In this document: in pieces, positions 1 through 8,280 of the stretch
Layout: every line of letters begins with the position of its first letter
How positions within the stretch are numbered: the first letter of the stretch is position 1
Program-made: the position numbers and the translations under genes
Notes under the pieces: model-generated
What the model saw: only the letters and a program-made list of their open reading frames with translations
What the model was told of the DNA's origin: nothing
Databases searched by the model: none
From: DASUKM01 sp036278735
GTDB lineage: Bacteria > Acidobacteriota > Vicinamibacteria > Vicinamibacterales > 2-12-FULL-66-21
Length of the DNA: 64,000 nt
Reading direction: 5' to 3'
Assembly (NCBI GenBank): GCA_036278735.1
Contig: DASUKM010000014.1
Coordinates: forward strand, 50,488-114,487

Positions 1-32
1 GCGATTCGTCATCTCGACGCCATAAGGCAGCC

Positions 33-180
33 GCCAGTAACCAGTTCCCAGTAACCAGTTCCCAGTAACCAGTTCGCAGTCTCCAGTCTCCAGTCTCCAG
101 TTCCCAGTTCCCAGTTCCCAGTTACTGGTTACTGGTTACTGGTTACTGGTTACTGGTTACTGGTTACTGGTTACTGGTTA
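33..180. repeat. Heptamer tandem arrays in inverted arrangement
   Basis: About 150 bases are built from 7-base units. The left part repeats variants of CCAGTAA and CCAGTTC, and the right part (about 120-180) repeats TTACTGG, which is the reverse complement of CCAGTAA, so the two halves can fold on each other. The stop codon of the next gene (TAA on the minus strand, at 178-180) lies inside the last unit. Bases 1-32 show nothing recognisable. Confidence 0.9.
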
Positions 181-2820
181 CCGGCGCCTGTATGTCGTCA
201 CCCAGAGTTGCTGCTTCGTGAGCTTCTCGAGCGCGCCGACCGCGTGGCGCGCCAGGCCGGGGGAGCGATAGCGTCCGACGCGAACGCGGTAGGGACCGTC
301 GGGATCGTCGGGCAGCGGGTCGACGAGGTACGCGGGGAAGCCGGCCGACTTCAGCTCGTCGACCATGTCGCGCGCGTGAAGCGGGTCGTTGAGCGCCGCG
401 ATCTGGATCGTGTAGGCCACGGCTGCCGCATTGACGCTCGGCCGGCGCGTGGCCGAGGCGATGACCGCCGCGCCGCTGGCGCTGCGCCGCGGCGCGGCGA
501 CAGTCGATGCGGCCGGCGTGCGGCCGCGACCGGCCCCGGCGGACGCCGGCGAACGACCTCCTCCGCCGCCGCGCTTCGGCGGGAACACCTTGCGAATCTC
601 CGGCCGCTTGGCGATCGTGACCAGAAACGTCGCGTCGGGCGCCGGATGCTCGCGGGCGATCGTCACGCTCTGTTCGGCCTCTCCCGTGATCTTGCTGCCG
701 TCGGGCAGCGATTCGGCGAGCAGTGCCAGACGATGGGCCCCGCTGCGGACCGCCTCGAACCGGAAGATCCCTTTGCGCACCACTTCAGATCGCTCGCCGC
801 CGTCGAGCGTGAGGACCGCCCCCTCGACCGCCGGCTCGCCGGCGTCGGCGACACCGTTCCGGTTCAGGTCGTTGACCACCCGCCCGTGCACGGCGCCGAG
901 CGGGATCAATCCGAACGCGACGCGCTGCGTGTCGCCGCGCCCGAGATCGACGACGAGGTCGGGGACGGCGGGTGGGTCGAAGTCGACGGGGAGCGCGCGG
1001 AGATCGAGCGCGACGTGCTGCGAGCCAGCGGGTACGTTCATGAACGCGAACTGGCCGTCGCGCGCGGTCGTCACGTGCAGGACATTCGAGAACTGCACCG
1101 GAATCCCGCCGAGCTGTTCTTCGCCGGCGTCCATGCGGCCGTTGCCGTTCCAGTCGGCGTACACGCTGCCGAGCACGGTCGCGCTCCCGTGCGTCCGGGC
1201 CGACGCGCCGGCGCCGACCACGCCGTTCGACATGCGCGCGGTGCCCGTCGAAATCGTGTGCGTCAGCCGGACGCTCGAACGCGTGAGCCAGGTGCTGGGG
1301 GCGCCCGCCAAGCCGTCGCTGGCGCGGTCGGCGTAGACGCTCAGCGCGATCGTCGTATTGCGCGTGAGCTGGCCGGTGAGGCCGACGCTGAACGACTCGC
1401 GTGGGGAGAGCAGCCCGGTCTGCAGATCGCGGTTCGTGCTGCCGCTCGCTTCGAGCCGGATCCACAAGCCGGGTCCGAACATCTGGTGCGCGCCGCCGCC
1501 GCTCACCTGGACGAACGTGTTCCCGGCGCCGCTGGCGCTCGCGGTGTGGGTCACGGTGGCGATGCCGAAGAGCTGCGCCCGGCGCGTGGCGTTGAAGAAG
1601 AGTTGCGCCGACCCGTCGTGCTGCGTGAACGTCGAGCTGGCGTTCGACAGATCGACGTTGTCGCGCTTCGAATAGCGCAGGAACGTGGACGCGCGCCCGT
1701 TGGTACTCTGCCAGTCCGCCGACAGGGCGCCGGTGTCGCTGATGGTGGCGCGTCCGTCGAGCAGCGGCTTCGCGTCGCGGCCGCCGTCGTCGAGCCGGAC
1801 CGAGACGGTGGAGCGGTCCCCCATCCGCACGCGCACGCCGGCGTATCCTCGATCGACCGTCGATTGCGGGATCGCCAGCGACACGCCGGCCGGCTCGAGA
1901 TTCGAGGCGATCGTCTCCCAGCCGCCGAACACCCGCATGCGCGAGAAGAGATCGTATTCGCCGCCGGCGAACGCGCCGGAGCGGTCCTGCAGCGGCGCGT
2001 TGAGCACGGGGAACTCGCCCGGCGAGAACCGCGACACGTTGGCCTGGATCCAGCCGCGCGAGAGCAGCACGTGGGTGCCGAACAGGTAGGAGACGTCCTG
2101 CGCGTCGTGCGTGGCGCCGGTGGCGCGATAGTCCACCCAGCCGCCGTCGGCGACGAGATGGACCGATGGGGTGAGTTCGTACCGGAGGCCCGCGCCCGCT
2201 TCGTCGCTCGCGTCGATTCTTCGGGTGAACTCCTTCAGATTCGTCGTCCGCACGTGCGACGCCCGGCCCAGGAGCTGCAGTCTCGGCGACAGTTTGTAGC
2301 TGAGGGTGGCCAGCCCGAGCGCCTGGTCGAGCGGATCGGGAGAGCTGCCGAAGATGTTGCGCCACGCGGTGGAGCGCCCCCCGACCACCTGGAACGTCAT
2401 GCCGGCCGAGTGCGCGCCGATCGAGGCGCCTTCGAAGGTGACCGGCGGGGCGGAGAGATTGGTGAAGCGATCGTCGGTGATTGCGGGACTCGCGTAGATG
2501 TCGCCCGCCTCGAACGTCCATTTGAGACCGGCGTAGCTGGCATCGCGGAGCGAGAGCCACGAGCGCCCGAGGTGCACGCTGTCCCCCCGGCGCGTGCCGC
2601 TCAATTGCATCTGCCACTGCCCGAACGTGCTGCCCGGCTCGAGCCAGTTGATGCTGAAATCCGGTTCGAACCGGCGCTCGCCGGCGCGGCGGACCGGATC
2701 CCCCTCGAGCACCTGCGTCTGCGACGAGACCTGAATCGACCCCTGCTGCTGGGCAGCGGCGACTGCCGGGAACAGAACCGTCGTGACCAGGAAAAAGGGG
2801 AGCGTCCCCCTTTTCATCAC
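178..2820 (-). CDS. Outer-membrane beta-barrel-like protein with SdrD_B-type repeats and C-terminal SPOR domain
   Basis: This 880-residue protein starts with a clear signal peptide (residues 1-23, ending AVAAA). Residues about 30-540 are rich in alternating short strands, as in a large outer-membrane barrel. Two repeats of the DxNxNGxxDAGE type lie near residues 550 and 650 and resemble SdrD B-like or carboxypeptidase-regulatory beta domains. A Gly/Arg/Ala-rich linker follows, then a SPOR domain (about 799-880) that in its family binds denuded peptidoglycan. The start overlaps the chaperone stop by ATGA. Size, barrel and position after a PapD-like chaperone suggest the pore (usher-like) component of a secretion system. 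That role is inference, because no classical usher motif was recognised. The stop codon lies in a repeat array. Confidence 0.7.
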   Translation of the reverse strand: MMKRGTLPFFLVTTVLFPAVAAAQQQGSIQVSSQTQVLEGDPVRRAGERRFEPDFSINWLEPGSTFGQWQMQLSGTRRGDSVHLGRSWLSLRDASYAGLKWTFEAGDIYASPAITDDRFTNLSAPPVTFEGASIGAHSAGMTFQVVGGRSTAWRNIFGSSPDPLDQALGLATLSYKLSPRLQLLGRASHVRTTNLKEFTRRIDASDEAGAGLRYELTPSVHLVADGGWVDYRATGATHDAQDVSYLFGTHVLLSRGWIQANVSRFSPGEFPVLNAPLQDRSGAFAGGEYDLFSRMRVFGGWETIASNLEPAGVSLAIPQSTVDRGYAGVRVRMGDRSTVSVRLDDGGRDAKPLLDGRATISDTGALSADWQSTNGRASTFLRYSKRDNVDLSNASSTFTQHDGSAQLFFNATRRAQLFGIATVTHTASASGAGNTFVQVSGGGAHQMFGPGLWIRLEASGSTNRDLQTGLLSPRESFSVGLTGQLTRNTTIALSVYADRASDGLAGAPSTWLTRSSVRLTHTISTGTARMSNGVVGAGASARTHGSATVLGSVYADWNGNGRMDAGEEQLGGIPVQFSNVLHVTTARDGQFAFMNVPAGSQHVALDLRALPVDFDPPAVPDLVVDLGRGDTQRVAFGLIPLGAVHGRVVNDLNRNGVADAGEPAVEGAVLTLDGGERSEVVRKGIFRFEAVRSGAHRLALLAESLPDGSKITGEAEQSVTIAREHPAPDATFLVTIAKRPEIRKVFPPKRGGGGGRSPASAGAGRGRTPAASTVAAPRRSASGAAVIASATRRPSVNAAAVAYTIQIAALNDPLHARDMVDELKSAGFPAYLVDPLPDDPDGPYRVRVGRYRSPGLARHAVGALEKLTKQQLWVTTYRRR

Positions 2821-3665
2821 GGCACCTTCAGCGTCGTCTCACCGACGAGGACGGCCGCGGCGCCGACGTCGATCTTCACTTCGACGCGATAGGTGCCGGG
2901 GGGGAGCGCCGGCTGCGAGGGATCGACGGTGGAGATCGCCACTTCACGCTCGCTTTCCGGCAGCACCGGCACGTCCGGCACGACCGTCTGACGCACGAGC
3001 GCGCCCGAGCCGTCGTACAGCGACAGCGTGCCGCGCGTGCGCACGCTGCGGCGCCCCGTGTTCTTCAGCTGCGCGACGATCTGCGTCGGCTGATGCGGCC
3101 GCTGCCGGATCTGAAGGTCGGTCAGATCGACGGCGACGGGCGGTTCGCCGACGTTGACGTAAATCAACGTCGCGATGCGGCTCTTGACCAGGATCTGATG
3201 CCGGCTGCTGACCGGCGGAGCGGACGCCGGTTCGAAGTCGAAGAGGATGGCCGTCCGGTAGCCGGCCGGCGCCGCGTCGGCCGGCACCGCGAGCGTGAAA
3301 CGGACCGTCGCGTCGTGGTTCGGTTCGACGACCTGCTCCGGGGGGGCGATCCGGACCCACGGCGTGGCCGAATAGCGCACATCCGTCGCCGTCGCGAACT
3401 GCGGCGAGCCCGCGTTCGAGAGAGACCAGTCCGACAGCGCGGCCCGAACCCGCACCGCCTGGTCGCCCGTGTTCGTGATCGTCACCGCCTGCGTGGTCTG
3501 GCCGTTGGCAGCGGTATTGAGTTCCACCCGGAGCGGCGAGACTTCGACCGACGACTGGGCGAATGAGGGAGCGGCGCCGAGGCAGAGCGCGAGCCAGGCG
3601 GCCGCTAGGGGGCCGACAACGTGAAGACGATGACCTGCGTGTACGTGCCTGCGCTGTACGTCCAT
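2817..3665 (-). CDS. Periplasmic pilus-assembly-type (PapD-like) chaperone
   Basis: The protein has 282 residues. After a hydrophobic export segment (about 18-37, ending SFAQ) comes an Ig-like domain beginning VEVSPLRVEL, with the TITNTGDQAVRVR strand and the SATPWVRIAPP and YRTAILFDFEP strands typical of the PapD N-terminal domain. A second beta domain ends in TYRVEVKIDVG. Members of this family hold surface-fibre subunits in the periplasm by donating a strand. The only in-frame ATG before the signal segment is at 3665, giving a 61-base overlap with the upstream subunit gene. It also overlaps the downstream barrel gene by ATGA. Family assignment is good, while the partner subunits are inferred from neighbourhood. 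Confidence 0.75.
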   Translation of the reverse strand: MDVQRRHVHAGHRLHVVGPLAAAWLALCLGAAPSFAQSSVEVSPLRVELNTAANGQTTQAVTITNTGDQAVRVRAALSDWSLSNAGSPQFATATDVRYSATPWVRIAPPEQVVEPNHDATVRFTLAVPADAAPAGYRTAILFDFEPASAPPVSSRHQILVKSRIATLIYVNVGEPPVAVDLTDLQIRQRPHQPTQIVAQLKNTGRRSVRTRGTLSLYDGSGALVRQTVVPDVPVLPESEREVAISTVDPSQPALPPGTYRVEVKIDVGAAAVLVGETTLKVP

Positions 3666-4060
3666 GAGTTCGCCAGACGAAACGTGACCGACCCGTTCAA
3701 CCCCGGATTCTGCTGACCAGTGCCCGACGCCATGTCCACGGCCACGCTCTTGCTCAGTGTGCCGTTCTGGAACGGCGGCGCAGGGGTCGCCGTCCAGGTG
3801 ACGTTCGAAATATCGACGGTTGAGCTGCCGGCGATTAGGTCTCCGCTAGCCAGCACGGTCAGCTGCCAGGGGCCCTTGTTCTGCCGCACCCGCACGTTGA
3901 CGACCACCGGGGCGGAGGTCACGATCGGCGTCGTATCCGGATCGGCCGACGGCATCGTGATGGCCGCCGGGGACACCGACAGATCCAGTTTCTGGGCGGA
4001 GGCGAGGGCCGGCAGCGCCAGCACGGCGCCCACGAGCACGAGCGAGCGGACAGGTTTCAT
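3605..4060 (-). CDS. Small secreted beta-rich protein, paralogue 3 of 3
   Basis: The protein has 151 residues with a signal peptide (about 1-22, ending LASAQ). The mature part starts with a strand like that of its two upstream neighbours (LSVSPAAITMPSADPDT) and ends with the same C-terminal motif, SWTYSAGTYTQVIVFTLSAP. The shared features are a start with SV or SA, a PDADPD-like segment, a WTA segment and the terminal GTY/TL-AP strand. The final strand recalls the GxYxDTVxVxVxY ending of spore-coat-U-type fibre subunits. It is translationally coupled by ATGA to the upstream gene. The protein is not recognised as a named family. A role as fibre or surface subunit is inferred from the adjacent chaperone. 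Confidence 0.65.
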   Translation of the reverse strand: MKPVRSLVLVGAVLALPALASAQKLDLSVSPAAITMPSADPDTTPIVTSAPVVVNVRVRQNKGPWQLTVLASGDLIAGSSTVDISNVTWTATPAPPFQNGTLSKSVAVDMASGTGQQNPGLNGSVTFRLANSWTYSAGTYTQVIVFTLSAP

Positions 4061-4554
4061 GGTGCGCTGAGGGTATAGACAATCGAAGCGCTATACGTGC
4101 CGGTCGCATACGTCCACAGGTTCCGGAACGACCAGGCCTGCGTGCCGCTGCGGACACCGGACGTGCTCCAACTGGCGAGCGTCACGGGCCCGGTGCCCAG
4201 CGTGCCCGCCACGAAGCCGACACCCGAGGCGGTCCACGACAGCGCCGACACGGGAATCAGATCGACGCCGGATCGCAGGTCGTCGGTCGCCTGCACGGTC
4301 AGGAGGACGACCGAGCCGGGGGTCACGCGCGACTTCGCCGTGATCGCCAGGTCGCCGCCCACCGCCGGCACCTGGGGAATGACGTCGGGATCCGCATCCG
4401 GAAACGTGACGGCGTTGGCCGAGACCGAAAGCCTGGCGAGCGGCGCGATGGTGACGTTGAGGGTGGCGGAACTGGTCTGGGCATCCGCCGGCACGGCGTG
4501 CGCGGCGAACACCCAGACGAGTGGAACGACGATGCTGAACTGACGTGCGGTCAT
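4057..4554 (-). CDS. Small secreted beta-rich protein, paralogue 2 of 3
   Basis: The protein has 165 residues with a signal peptide of about 25 residues (ending VPADAQ). The mature chain shows the same plan as its neighbours: a first strand LNVTIAPLARLSVSA, a FPDADPD segment, LSWTASG, and a C-terminal LWTYATGTYSASIVYTLSAP. Its stop overlaps the next gene's start by ATGA. Sequence similarity of three adjacent genes points to tandem duplication. No enzymatic residues are apparent, so it is best read as a structural, exported protein handled by the downstream PapD-like chaperone, which is inference. Confidence 0.65.
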   Translation of the reverse strand: MTARQFSIVVPLVWVFAAHAVPADAQTSSATLNVTIAPLARLSVSANAVTFPDADPDVIPQVPAVGGDLAITAKSRVTPGSVVLLTVQATDDLRSGVDLIPVSALSWTASGVGFVAGTLGTGPVTLASWSTSGVRSGTQAWSFRNLWTYATGTYSASIVYTLSAP

Positions 4555-4585
4555 CTGGCCGGGCGCCCCCCGGCCGATGTATCGG

Positions 4586-5086
4586 TTAGGGGGCCGTCAG
4601 CGTGTAGGTGATGGTCGAACCGTACGTGCCCGTGTTGTACGTCCAGCTGTTGGCCAGAACCAGCGTCTGGGTGCCGCTCTGGTTTCCAGATCCGGTCCAG
4701 GTTCCCACCTGGCTGTCCGTCGTCGCCATCGTGCCCGCGTTGAACCCGCTGCCCGTCGCGGTCCACGTGATGTTGCCGATGGTGATCGTATCGCTCCCGC
4801 TCGTCAGATCCGGCGCCTTGGCGTCGAGCACGACGACGCCCGCGGTGGACGTGCGCGCCTTGACGCTGATGTTGAGAGGGGTCGCACTGATCGTCGGGAA
4901 CGTCGTCGGATCGGCGTCGGCGAAATCCACGGACGCCGAGTCGATCGTCAACTTCGCCTTGGCATTCACATGCACCGTCACGGTCACGCTGGCGGTGTCC
5001 GTCTGCTGCGCGAACACGGGATTGGACACCAGGAAGACCGCGGCGGCCAGCGCGGCGGTCCAGACTGCCTTCTGCATCACCTTCAT
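4586..5086 (-). CDS. Small secreted beta-rich protein, paralogue 1 of 3
   Basis: The protein has 166 residues. ATG codons exist at 5092 and 5086. A GGAG ribosome-binding site eight bases before 5086 decides for the latter, giving MKVMQKAVWTAALAA as signal-peptide start and cleavage near VFAQQ. The mature chain contains SVDFADADPTTFP, a Thr-rich middle and the C-terminal SWTYNTGTYGSTITYTLTAP shared with the two following genes. It is the first gene of the presumed secretion operon. About 90 bases separate it from the HTH gene upstream, so a promoter may lie at 5087-5175. Its function is not recognised beyond the subunit hypothesis. Confidence 0.65.
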   Translation of the reverse strand: MKVMQKAVWTAALAAAVFLVSNPVFAQQTDTASVTVTVHVNAKAKLTIDSASVDFADADPTTFPTISATPLNISVKARTSTAGVVVLDAKAPDLTSGSDTITIGNITWTATGSGFNAGTMATTDSQVGTWTGSGNQSGTQTLVLANSWTYNTGTYGSTITYTLTAP

Positions 5087-5175
5087 GATCATCGCTCCAT
5101 GGATAACTTCCGTCGCGCGGAAGGGCATCTCGAAAATGTCCCTGACGCGCCGGTGTGCCGCCGGCGCCGGGAAAC

Positions 5176-5418
5176 CTACACCGCCGAATGGGTCGCGAAC
5201 GCCCGCTGCCGCTCCAACCACTGATCGAGGTCCGTCCGCCGGAACCGCCACTGCCGTCCAATCCGGACGGCCGGCAGTTCGCCGCTGCGAATCAACCGGT
5301 AGATCGTTCGCGGCGTGACCTTCAGATAGGCCAGCACTTCCTCGGTGGTCAGACAGGCCTGAAACTCCGCCGTCGCCCGTGCCACTGATGACGCTTCGTG
5401 TCGTTCATTAGTGAGCAT
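5176..5418 (-). CDS. Excisionase-family helix-turn-helix DNA-binding protein
   Basis: This 80-residue protein is almost entirely a MerR/excisionase-type HTH (TTEEVLAYLKVTPRTIYRL, then GRQWRFRRTDLDQWLERQ). The same domain forms the N-terminus of the next gene upstream, with about two thirds of residues identical, so one probably arose from the other. In stand-alone form such proteins act as small transcription factors or recombination directionality factors. No phage or integrase gene is nearby, which favours a transcriptional role. The ATG at 5418 is chosen, with an in-frame TTG at 5433 as alternative. Neither has a strong ribosome-binding site. It lies just before the secreted-protein operon. 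Confidence 0.7.
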   Translation of the reverse strand: MLTNERHEASSVARATAEFQACLTTEEVLAYLKVTPRTIYRLIRSGELPAVRIGRQWRFRRTDLDQWLERQRAFATHSAV

Positions 5419-5535
5419 ATTACGTAAATTCAATGACTCTATAGGACAACAGAGACACTTTAGCTCTGCCGTAGGGCGGCGTCAAGACACCTCCGGCCGA
5501 AGCCTTGGAAAGTGTGCAGAATTGTGCAGGACCGG

Positions 5536-6120
5536 CTATTCGCCGAGGGCTTTTTCGACGACCGCGAGCACCCGCGGGACCCGGAACGGTTTCGTGAGGT
5601 AGCCGGACACGCCGAGGTTGACGGCTTCGATGGCGCTGGCCTCGCTGGAGTACCCGGTGATGATGATGACCGGCAGATCCGTCTTGAGGCGGCGGGCTTC
5701 GCGGATCACCGTCAGGCCGTCGATGCCGGGCATTTTCAGGTCGGTGATCAACAGGTCATAGGGAATCATCCGCAGCCGTTCGAGCGCGAGGCGGCCGTCG
5801 GGCGCCAGGTCGACTTCGTACTCGGCCAGCGCGAGGGTCTTCGCGAGCAGGTCCCGGATGCTGGCCTCGTCGTCGACGACGAGCACGCGGCGCGGGCCGG
5901 TGGCGCTGGCCGGCACCGGACGCGCCGCCGGCGCACCGCGCATGACGCGCGGACGCTGGCTCTCGAGCCACGCGTCGATGTCGCGCTTCCGGAAGCGCCA
6001 CTGCCGGCCGACCCGCGACGCCGGAATCTTGCCCGCCTTGATCAGGCGGTAGACCGTCCGGAGATTGACCTGCAGGTACTCGAGTACCTCTTCGGTCGTC
6101 AGATAGCTTTCGTCCATCAT
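5536..6120 (-). CDS. Response regulator with N-terminal excisionase-type HTH and C-terminal receiver domain
   Basis: The protein has 194 residues. Residues about 7-55 form an excisionase-type HTH (TTEEVLEYLQVNLRTVYRL, GRQWRFRKRDIDAWLE). A Pro/Ala linker follows, then a CheY-like receiver (about 76-194) with the acidic pair VVDDE, the phosphoacceptor Asp in DLLITDLKMPG, the Thr in IIITGYSS and the Lys in LTKPF. All phosphorylation residues are present. The order is reversed compared with most regulators, which have the receiver first. It lies 16 bases downstream of a histidine kinase on the same strand, its likely partner. The likely targets are the HTH gene and secretion operon just downstream (inference). 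Confidence 0.85.
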   Translation of the reverse strand: MMDESYLTTEEVLEYLQVNLRTVYRLIKAGKIPASRVGRQWRFRKRDIDAWLESQRPRVMRGAPAARPVPASATGPRRVLVVDDEASIRDLLAKTLALAEYEVDLAPDGRLALERLRMIPYDLLITDLKMPGIDGLTVIREARRLKTDLPVIIITGYSSEASAIEAVNLGVSGYLTKPFRVPRVLAVVEKALGE

Positions 6121-6136
6121 GCCAGCGGACCCGGTG

Positions 6137-8200
6137 TCACTTTACCACCAGTTCCGCGGCGGGCAGATCGATCTGGAACACCGCGCCCCCGCCCGGCGCA
6201 TTCGCGGCGCTGATCGTGCCGCCGTGTTCCTGGACGATGCCGTAGGTGATCGCCAGCCCGAGGCCCGTGCCCTTGCCCACTTCCTTGGTGGTGAAGAACG
6301 GATCGAAGATCCGCGGCAGGACCTCGGCGCCGATACCGGTTCCCGTATCGCGCATCGCGATCGTCACGCGCTTGCGCGCTGCGTCCGTCTGCGACGTCAG
6401 CTCGATCCGGCCCGTGCGGCCGCCGGCATCCGCAATCGCGTGTTCGGCGTTGACCAGCAGATTCAGGAGCGCCTGCTGCAGCAGCAGGGGATCGCCGAGA
6501 ACGGCGGGCAGGCGCGGCCCCATGTGCCTGACGACCTCGATGCTCGCCCGCCGCAGGTTGGCGCTTCGGCTCGCGAGCGCGCGGCTGACGATGCGATCGA
6601 CCTGCAGGCGGCGCCGCGCCATGCGGCGCGACCCGGTGAACACCAGCAGATTGCGCACGATCTTGGCCGCGCGATCCGCATCCGTGTAGATGCGGCGCAG
6701 TTCGCGCTGGATCGGGCGCCCGGCCGCCGATGTTTCGATCAACAGCTCGAGATGGCCGAGCACCCCCTGCAGCGGATTGTTCATCTCGTGCGCGACGCCG
6801 GCCACGAACTGGCCGAGCGACGCCAGTTTTTCCGATTGCCCGAGGCGCTCGCGGAGCGCCGTCCGCTCCGTTTCGAGGCGGGTCTGCCGGGTGATGTCTC
6901 GCGCGACCAGCACGCGGCCGACTGCCTCGCCATCCTGGTTGATGAGAGGGGTCGTCGTCAGGAGAAACGTGCCCCCCAGCCGCTCATCCTGCACCTGATG
7001 CGATCCAGCCGCGGCCTCGGCCGGGTGCCGCGCACGTTGCGCGAGCCCTGTCGGATACCGGCGCCCGTCCTCCTGATCCGCGGCCGCTGCGGGTCCGTGT
7101 CCGTCCGTGTGATCCGTGGCTTCGTAATGTCCGTGTGTTTCCGTGTAATCCGTGGCCTCCTGGTTTCCGTGTGTTTCCGTGTGATCCGTGGTTGCGTAAT
7201 GTCCGTGTCCGTCCGTGTGATCCGTGGCCTCCTGGTTTCCGTGTGTTTCCGTGTGATCCGTGGCTTCGTAATGTCCGTGTCCGTCCGTGTGATCCGTGGC
7301 CTCGTGGTTTCCGTGTGTTTCCGTGTGATCCGTGGCCTCGTAATGTCCGTGTCCTTCCGTGTAATCCGTGGCCTCGGGATGTCCGTGTCCGTCCGTGTGA
7401 TCCGTGGCCTCGGGATGTCCGTGTCCGTCCGCGTGATCCGTGGCCGTGGCCGTGGCCATGGCCGCGACGGTCTCGGGACCGACCAGTTCGTCGAGCCGGA
7501 CGCCGAGCACGGCGGCGCGGGTCCGTCCCACCCGCGCCGCAAAGGCGCCGTTGGTCTCGACGATCCGATCGTCGCGATCCATCACGACGACGAGGTCGAC
7601 GAGCGAGTTGAACGTGTCTTCGAGCAGCCGGCGCTGGCGCAGCAGGTCTTCGAGCAGCTGCACGTTCTCGATCGCGATCCCGAGCTGACGCGCGGTGGCC
7701 TGCAGCACATCGATCACGTCCTCCCCGTCGGGGGCACTGCCGGCCGGGCGTTCGACGATCAGGGTGCCGAGCGCGCGGCGCCAGCCGCGCAACGGGGCGA
7801 CGACCGCCCCGTCGATCACGTGCGGCCGTTCGAGTCGCAGGCCGCGCGCCGCCGGGTGCTCCGTCCCGGTGGTCGGGACGCGGATGTCGCGCAGGGCCGT
7901 CCGGGCGTCGGGGTCGGAGCAGGCGCCCAGGCGCAGTTCGTGGGCGCGCCGGTCGTGCAGCCACACCGACGTGCGGGAGGTCCCGAGCATCGCGTTGATG
8001 TCGGCGACCAGCCGATCGAGAGGTGCGTCGAGGTTGAGCGTGGCCGAAACGCTGGCGGAAAAGCGCAGGAACAGCTCGCCCAGGCGCTGCTGGAGCTGGA
8101 CGAGCCGCCGCAGCCGCGCGAGCTCAGCCGCCGGATCGAGCCGGTCGCCGGGCTCGGCGCCGGGAGCCGTCCACGACGAATCCGTCATGTGTGTCGCCAC
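6137..8200 (-). CDS. Soluble GAF-PAS sensor histidine kinase with a histidine-rich repeat insertion
   Basis: The protein has 687 residues and no membrane segment. A GAF-like domain covers about 45-185. A PAS domain begins near 195 (FNSLVDLVVVMDRDDRIVETN) and resumes at about 408 (GGTFLLTTTPLINQDG, ARDIT). Between these halves lies an insertion that includes ten copies of a 12-residue unit (about 253-369). The kinase core has the H-box HEMNNPLQG (His471), then an ATPase domain with the DTGTGIG and GTGLGLAITYGIV motifs. The core looks fully active. It is encoded directly before the HTH-receiver gene, so the two probably form one two-component system. In-frame ATGs at 8200 and 8188 are both possible starts. 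Confidence 0.85.
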   Translation of the reverse strand: MATHMTDSSWTAPGAEPGDRLDPAAELARLRRLVQLQQRLGELFLRFSASVSATLNLDAPLDRLVADINAMLGTSRTSVWLHDRRAHELRLGACSDPDARTALRDIRVPTTGTEHPAARGLRLERPHVIDGAVVAPLRGWRRALGTLIVERPAGSAPDGEDVIDVLQATARQLGIAIENVQLLEDLLRQRRLLEDTFNSLVDLVVVMDRDDRIVETNGAFAARVGRTRAAVLGVRLDELVGPETVAAMATATATDHADGHGHPEATDHTDGHGHPEATDYTEGHGHYEATDHTETHGNHEATDHTDGHGHYEATDHTETHGNQEATDHTDGHGHYATTDHTETHGNQEATDYTETHGHYEATDHTDGHGPAAAADQEDGRRYPTGLAQRARHPAEAAAGSHQVQDERLGGTFLLTTTPLINQDGEAVGRVLVARDITRQTRLETERTALRERLGQSEKLASLGQFVAGVAHEMNNPLQGVLGHLELLIETSAAGRPIQRELRRIYTDADRAAKIVRNLLVFTGSRRMARRRLQVDRIVSRALASRSANLRRASIEVVRHMGPRLPAVLGDPLLLQQALLNLLVNAEHAIADAGGRTGRIELTSQTDAARKRVTIAMRDTGTGIGAEVLPRIFDPFFTTKEVGKGTGLGLAITYGIVQEHGGTISAANAPGGGAVFQIDLPAAELVVK
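7094..7444. repeat. In-frame 36-bp tandem repeat inside the histidine kinase gene
   Basis: About 9.75 copies of a 36-base unit built from TCCGTG-type blocks (unit text like GTCCGTGTCCGTCCGTG followed by TGATCCGTGGCCTC). The period is a multiple of three, so it adds 12-residue units (for example ATDHTDGHGHYE) without a frameshift and leaves several other frames open too. Units differ by a few bases, so the array is not brand new. Blocks of the GTGTTTCCGTGTAATCCGTGG kind resemble dispersed intergenic repeats that I know from other GC-rich genomes. Confidence 0.9.
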
Positions 8201-8280
8201 TATAATCGATGTCTCCGGTCCGCCCCGGCCGACGGCGGGGGGCCGGGCGTCTAAACAACCGACACGTGAGCTCCATCGGA

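Noticed and set aside
7094..7444. 36-base repeat that could be taken for a CRISPR array
   Set aside because: Units follow each other directly with no unique spacers, the array is inside a gene in frame, and there are no cas genes.
6119..8254. 711-codon open frame on the plus strand opposite the histidine kinase
   Set aside because: It is the complement of a gene with complete kinase motifs. High GC and the 36-base repeat keep it open, and its Arg/Ala-rich product has no domain.
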